Source: Selenomonadaceae bacterium
GTDB taxonomy: Bacteria; Bacillota; Negativicutes; Selenomonadales; Selenomonadaceae
Reading direction: 5' to 3'
DNA: 46,072 bases
NCBI GenBank assembly: GCA_017427545.1
Contig: JAFRSO010000085.1
Coordinates: 1 to 46,072 of the forward strand
Notes under the pieces: model-generated
What the model was told of the DNA's origin: nothing
The model's input: the letters and a program-made list of their open reading frames with translations, nothing else
The model's database searches: none
Translations under genes and position numbers: made by a program
Part shown: positions 42,742 through 46,072 of the stretch, piece after piece
How positions within the stretch are numbered: the stretch's first letter is position 1
Layout of the letters: each line of letters begins with the position of its first letter

Positions 42742-43683
42742 TCAAAAGTCCTCCTGCAGTAAAAAATGTTCGGCGTTATCGGCGGTGATGAGTTCGTTGG
42801 CAATGAAATTATATTTCTGAACGGGCTGATTGTTCAAATGCGCCGCGACGACTTCAATCGCCAATCTTCCCGACTCGTGACCGTCCTGCGAAATCAACGC
42901 GTCGATACTCCCGCTCTTGACCGCCATAATCGCATCGTTTTGCGTGTCGACGCCGACAATCATAACCGGAAAATCTTCCGTCGCCTCAATCACGCCCAAA
43001 GTCATTATGGCACTGCTTACGAAAATTCCGCGCGTATTTGGTCGAGAGCGCAAAAGTTTTTCAGCTTGCGTCATCGCCTGCCGATATTGAGTTTCCGCCG
43101 CCATTGTCGTACCAATTTTCAGCGCGGAATTATTTTTCACGTACTCAACGAAACCTGCCGTCCTCTGAATGTGAGCATTTTGATTTTCACTGCCGGAAAT
43201 GACGCTGACTTCCGAACCTGCCGGCAAATTTTTTTCCATGAACGCCGCCGCCATCTCGCCAATCAAATAATTATTCGAGCCGATATAAACAATGCCGTCA
43301 ATCTCCTCGTCAATCGAAAAGACCGGAATATTTTTTTCCAGCGCGGCGTCAACAAATTCTTGCGTGTGATTGATATTCGTCGGCGAAACAATCAGCGCGT
43401 CAATGTCATTGGCAAGCAAGTCACTGATAATTTTATTTTGCTCAACGAAGGCCGTTTCATTTTCGGCGGTGATGACTATCAGGCGCATGTTATTTTTTTG
43501 AGCAGCCTCCGTCATTCCTGAACGAACCGATAACCAATGCTCCGAATCCATTGCCTTGAGCACGACGCCGATTGTGTATTTTGGCGGCGAAAAATTTTCT
43601 TCCGATTTTTGCATTGAGTACGACACGACGGCGATTAAAAGCATTGCCAGCATTGTATAAAACAGCGCGATAAATTTTGTCAT
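42742..43683 (-). CDS. Membrane-anchored sugar-binding protein (RbsB-like sensor)
   Basis: 313 aa. A single N-terminal membrane segment (~5-23) without a clear lipobox or cleavage site is followed by a type I periplasmic sugar-binding fold (TIGVVLKAMDSEHWLSVRSG, DALIVSPTNIN, IVGVDTQNDAI, ALISQDGHESGRLA). No ABC transporter genes adjoin, so it is likely a ligand sensor for the kinase rather than a transport protein. Its start overlaps the kinase stop codon (TAATG). Confidence 0.88.
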   Translation of the reverse strand: MTKFIALFYTMLAMLLIAVVSYSMQKSEENFSPPKYTIGVVLKAMDSEHWLSVRSGMTEAAQKNNMRLIVITAENETAFVEQNKIISDLLANDIDALIVSPTNINHTQEFVDAALEKNIPVFSIDEEIDGIVYIGSNNYLIGEMAAAFMEKNLPAGSEVSVISGSENQNAHIQRTAGFVEYVKNNSALKIGTTMAAETQYRQAMTQAEKLLRSRPNTRGIFVSSAIMTLGVIEATEDFPVMIVGVDTQNDAIMAVKSGSIDALISQDGHESGRLAIEVVAAHLNNQPVQKYNFIANELITADNAEHFLLQEDF

Positions 43684-45311
43684 TAAATCACCTCGGCGGG
43701 CAGGATGATTGAAATTTTCGTGAAGCTTTTGCCGTCACTTTCGCAGATAACTTTTCCCGCGTCGCCGTAATAAAGTCTCAACCGCTCCTTGATATTTGAA
43801 ACGCCGATACCCGAAAATCCGCCGTGAGTTTTTTTATCGGAAGACTTCGCCGATAAATTTTCCAGCACTTCGGGCGACATGCCTTTACCATCGTCAGTCA
43901 CGGTAATAATCAATTCATCGCCGCGCAACTCGGAAGCAATCACAATTCGGCAAAAAGTTTTTTCGGGACTGGGGGCATGTAAGATACTGTTTTCGACGAA
44001 CGGTTGAAGAATCAATCGCGGCACTCTGCACGACAAAGTTTCTTCCGGCAAATTAAAATCGACCGCAAATGAATTCATCAGCCGAAATTCTTGCAAGGCG
44101 ACGTATTTTTTCAGCGTGGAAATTTCTTCAGCCAGCGTCCCGAATTCACCTTCACGATTTGTGCTGACTTGCAGGAGTTCGATAAAATTTGCAAGCAGAT
44201 CGCCGATATTTTTTGCACCGGCTATCATCGCCGCGAATCGAATTGAATTGAGCGTGTTGTAGATAAAATGCGGGCGAATTTGATATTGCAGGGCGTGAAG
44301 TTCAGCTTGCCGCTTCAAAAGTTTTTCATTCTCCAAGTTGTCGAGCATATGATTAAATCTTTCCGCGAGGTAAGCGATCTCGTCATTGCCTTCAACTTTT
44401 GCCCGCAGTGAAAAATTTCCGTGACCGACATCTTGCATGACTTGCGCGAGATTTTCAACCGGCTCATTGAGTTTTGCGGCGAGCATGTAAAGTAGGAACG
44501 TCGACAGCAGCAGGATGAAAATTACGCCGAGCACGCTCAAAATTTGCATGAAAATTATTTTGCCGTCGATTTTTTTCTTGCCAACCAAAAGTTTAATCGT
44601 GAAGTGCGACAGCGGCATTTTGACTTCGGCGCGGATAAAATCGTTTTCGTTCAAGTTGGAACAGGCGCGGCTCTGTGAAACGATATTTCCCGCAGCGTCG
44701 AACATCAGCGCGATATTATCGGCACCCGCTCCGAGGTCGTCGATAAAATTATAATAAAATCCGCGTTCACTGATTTGCGTCGTGACGTAAGCTTCCGCCC
44801 CCTGAATTTTTGCCTTGTACAGAAAAATATTTTTCGCGGCGGGGCTTAAAATGTTCTCTGCAAAAATCGGACGCATACCGCTTTGCATGTCGATAATTTT
44901 TTTCCAGGCGGCAGAAGTTTTCTCGTCGAGAGTTTGAACGGAATTATATTCTTCGGAGCGAATCAAAATTTTTTTGTCGGGCAGAAAAATATAAATATCG
45001 TCCGCCAAAGAATTTTTCTCGCGATAATTTCGGAGGCGCGTCGCCAATGTGGGAAAGTCGCCGCGACTTATCAGCTCAACAATTTGCGCGTCGAAGGAGA
45101 TATCCAAAGTCGCCCGATAAATTTTTTGGAAGCCGGTGTCAGCATTTTTCGCGCCGATATAAACGCGTTCGTAGAGTGAGGCGGCGTACTCCGAATAAAA
45201 ATGTTCCGCGGCGTAGTGGTAAAACAGGAGCATTGCAAAAATTACACCGGCAACGTTAATCACCAGTGCCGCCAAAAACATTTTGAAGCGCATATTCCAA
45301 ACGATTTTCAT
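43683..45311 (-). CDS. Sensor histidine kinase (LytS/YesM-like)
   Basis: 542 aa. TM1 ~15-35, an extracytoplasmic region ~36-255, TM2 ~260-285, HAMP (~290-340), the His_kinase box with phospho-His in QIRPHFIYN, and an HATPase domain with NSILHAP (N box), DDGKGM (G1) and GIGVSNIKER (G2). The ATG at 45311 with GGGAGG is preferred to the longer upstream frame. First gene of a kinase-binding protein-regulator operon. Confidence 0.92.
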   Translation of the reverse strand: MKIVWNMRFKMFLAALVINVAGVIFAMLLFYHYAAEHFYSEYAASLYERVYIGAKNADTGFQKIYRATLDISFDAQIVELISRGDFPTLATRLRNYREKNSLADDIYIFLPDKKILIRSEEYNSVQTLDEKTSAAWKKIIDMQSGMRPIFAENILSPAAKNIFLYKAKIQGAEAYVTTQISERGFYYNFIDDLGAGADNIALMFDAAGNIVSQSRACSNLNENDFIRAEVKMPLSHFTIKLLVGKKKIDGKIIFMQILSVLGVIFILLLSTFLLYMLAAKLNEPVENLAQVMQDVGHGNFSLRAKVEGNDEIAYLAERFNHMLDNLENEKLLKRQAELHALQYQIRPHFIYNTLNSIRFAAMIAGAKNIGDLLANFIELLQVSTNREGEFGTLAEEISTLKKYVALQEFRLMNSFAVDFNLPEETLSCRVPRLILQPFVENSILHAPSPEKTFCRIVIASELRGDELIITVTDDGKGMSPEVLENLSAKSSDKKTHGGFSGIGVSNIKERLRLYYGDAGKVICESDGKSFTKISIILPAEVI

Positions 45312-45330
45312 TGCAAAGCCTCCCGCCGAA

Positions 45331-45359
45331 ATTTTATCGGAAATCAAAAGTTGCGGCAA
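45331..45359 (-). promoter_or_regulatory. Promoter of the three-component operon
   Basis: Minus strand TTGCCG (45359-45354), 17 bp, TAAAAT (45336-45331), immediately before the kinase start; lies just after the rRNA-operon terminator. Confidence 0.6.
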
Positions 45360-45370
45360 GCCTAAAAATC

Positions 45371-45404
45371 CAAAAAGCCCTGTCATCACTGACAAGGCTT
45401 TAAA
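45371..45404 (-). terminator. Terminator of the rRNA/tRNA operon
   Basis: AAAGCCTTGTCA pairs with TGACAGGGCTTT around a short loop, followed by TTTTT on the minus strand. Confidence 0.85.
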
Positions 45405-45413
45405 ATTTCTTAT

Positions 45414-45489
<76 letters not shown>

Positions 45490-45490
45490 G

Positions 45491-45567
45491 TGGGGCGATT
45501 GATGGGGATCGAACCCATGCGTGCCGGAGCCACAATCCGGAGTGTTAACCGCTTCACCACAACCGCC
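45491..45567 (-). tRNA. tRNA-His (GTG)
   Basis: Carries the extra 5' G (G-1 pairing with C73), loop TTGTGGC, CCA encoded. Confidence 0.95.
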
Positions 45568-45617
45568 ATTTTCAAATTCAGCCTTGAATCTTTCAAGACC
45601 CAAGGCTGAAGAATTTT

Positions 45618-45734
45618 AGCGGCAAATACCTAATCTCCCGGGGCGTCGCCACCCAAGTACCTTCGGCGTATGAGTGCTTAACTGCTGTGTTCGGAATGGG
45701 AACAGGTGGAACCACTCAGCCATCTTCACCGCTT
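45618..45734 (-). rRNA. rrf: 5S ribosomal RNA
   Basis: About 117 nt, with the conserved CCCATTCCGAACACAGCAGT and GTACTTGGGTGGCGAC-type segments, closed by an AGCGG/CCGCT terminal helix. Confidence 0.93.
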
Positions 45735-45779
45735 AGGGAAAGTTCCCTGAAAATCGCACAGGAGAAAACACATTGAGTA

Positions 45780-46072
45780 AAGAAAAGCAAACGACATATT
45801 AGTATCGGTCAGCTGAATGCGTTACCGCACTTACACTCCCGACCTATCAACCTTGTAATCCGCAAGGTGTCTTAAAAGATATCTCATCTTGAGGCAGGTT
45901 TCACGCTTAGATGCTTTCAGCGTTTATCCTTTCCGAACGCAGCTACTCAGCAATGCATTTGGCAACACAACTGATACACCGTAGGTTCGTCCACTCCGGT
46001 CCTCTCGTACTAAGAGCAGCCCCTCTCAAATATCTGACGCCCGCGATGGATATGGACCGAACTGTCTCACGA
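45780..46072 (-). rRNA. rrl: 23S ribosomal RNA, 3' end only
   Basis: The last ~290 bases of 23S on the minus strand, including the sarcin/ricin AGTACGAGAGGACC and the final GACCGATACTAATATGTCG. The 5' part lies beyond the window. Confidence 0.93.

Overview
The window looks like a chromosomal segment of a Negativicutes bacterium, most likely a Selenomonadaceae relative. This is an inference from gene content, not a database match. Firmicutes-type features include the rpmG-secE-nusG-rplK-rplA-rplJ-rplL order with an L10-type leader, ECF ATPases, YesM/YesN-like signalling and a SEC-C-tagged Map. They sit beside large glycine/aspartate-rich RTX-type surface proteins typical of Gram-negative cells. 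Anaerobic C1 and B12 metabolism (Fhs, a split MetH) and a superoxide reductase-like protein fit an anaerobe.

Layout. 1-400: decayed 3' remnant of an IS110-type transposase. 715-4125: beta-helix/RTX surface protein with an internal 474-bp duplication. 4.2-7.3 kb: metH core, superoxide reductase-like gene and a small tail-anchored coiled-coil gene, convergent with fhs (7.4-9.0 kb). 9.2-10.5 kb: two unassigned genes, each with its own strong promoter. 10.5-11.6 kb: a terminator, a structured repeat and a five-tRNA cluster. 11.6-14.1 kb (minus): MetH reactivation protein, map, glutaredoxin-like gene and queC. 14.3-17.7 kb (plus): ridA, ecfA1, ecfA2, aroA. 17.7-18.9 kb (minus): phosphodiester glycosidase-family protein. 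19.0-23.2 kb (minus): fMet-Thr-Met tRNAs, rpmG, secE, nusG and L11-L1-L10-L7/L12 genes, then two tRNA-Val. 23.4-25.5 kb: YdjM-like membrane protein and SGNH hydrolase. 25.7-30.4 kb: three-gene operon of a Ycf46-like AAA+ ATPase, a hydrophobic/amphipathic protein and a Sel1-repeat protein ending in a complete HPr domain. 30.5-33.7 kb (minus): mfd. 33.8-36.5 kb: RTX-like protein with a HEXXH-x18-E zinc-protease signature. 36.5-37.5 kb (minus): GIY-YIG/HTH protein. 37.7-45.3 kb (minus): GPH symporter, Hyi-like isomerase and inositol-dehydrogenase-like genes lying downstream of a histidine kinase, an anchored sugar-binding protein and an AraC-type response regulator. 45.4 kb to the end (minus): tRNA-Trp, tRNA-His, 5S rRNA and the 3' end of 23S rRNA.

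The most unusual signals are: (1) the AAA+ / hydrophobic protein / Sel1-HPr operon, whose HPr domain keeps both phosphorylation sites; (2) heptanucleotide tandem repeats at a dozen or more loci, including in-frame copies in two methionine-synthase-related genes, where the only stop-avoiding unit variant falls at the in-phase position; (3) a ~178-bp structured repeat present twice, once between rplJ and rplL, with compensatory changes in its hairpins; and (4) a sugar-binding protein/kinase/regulator three-component cassette next to iol-like catabolic genes.
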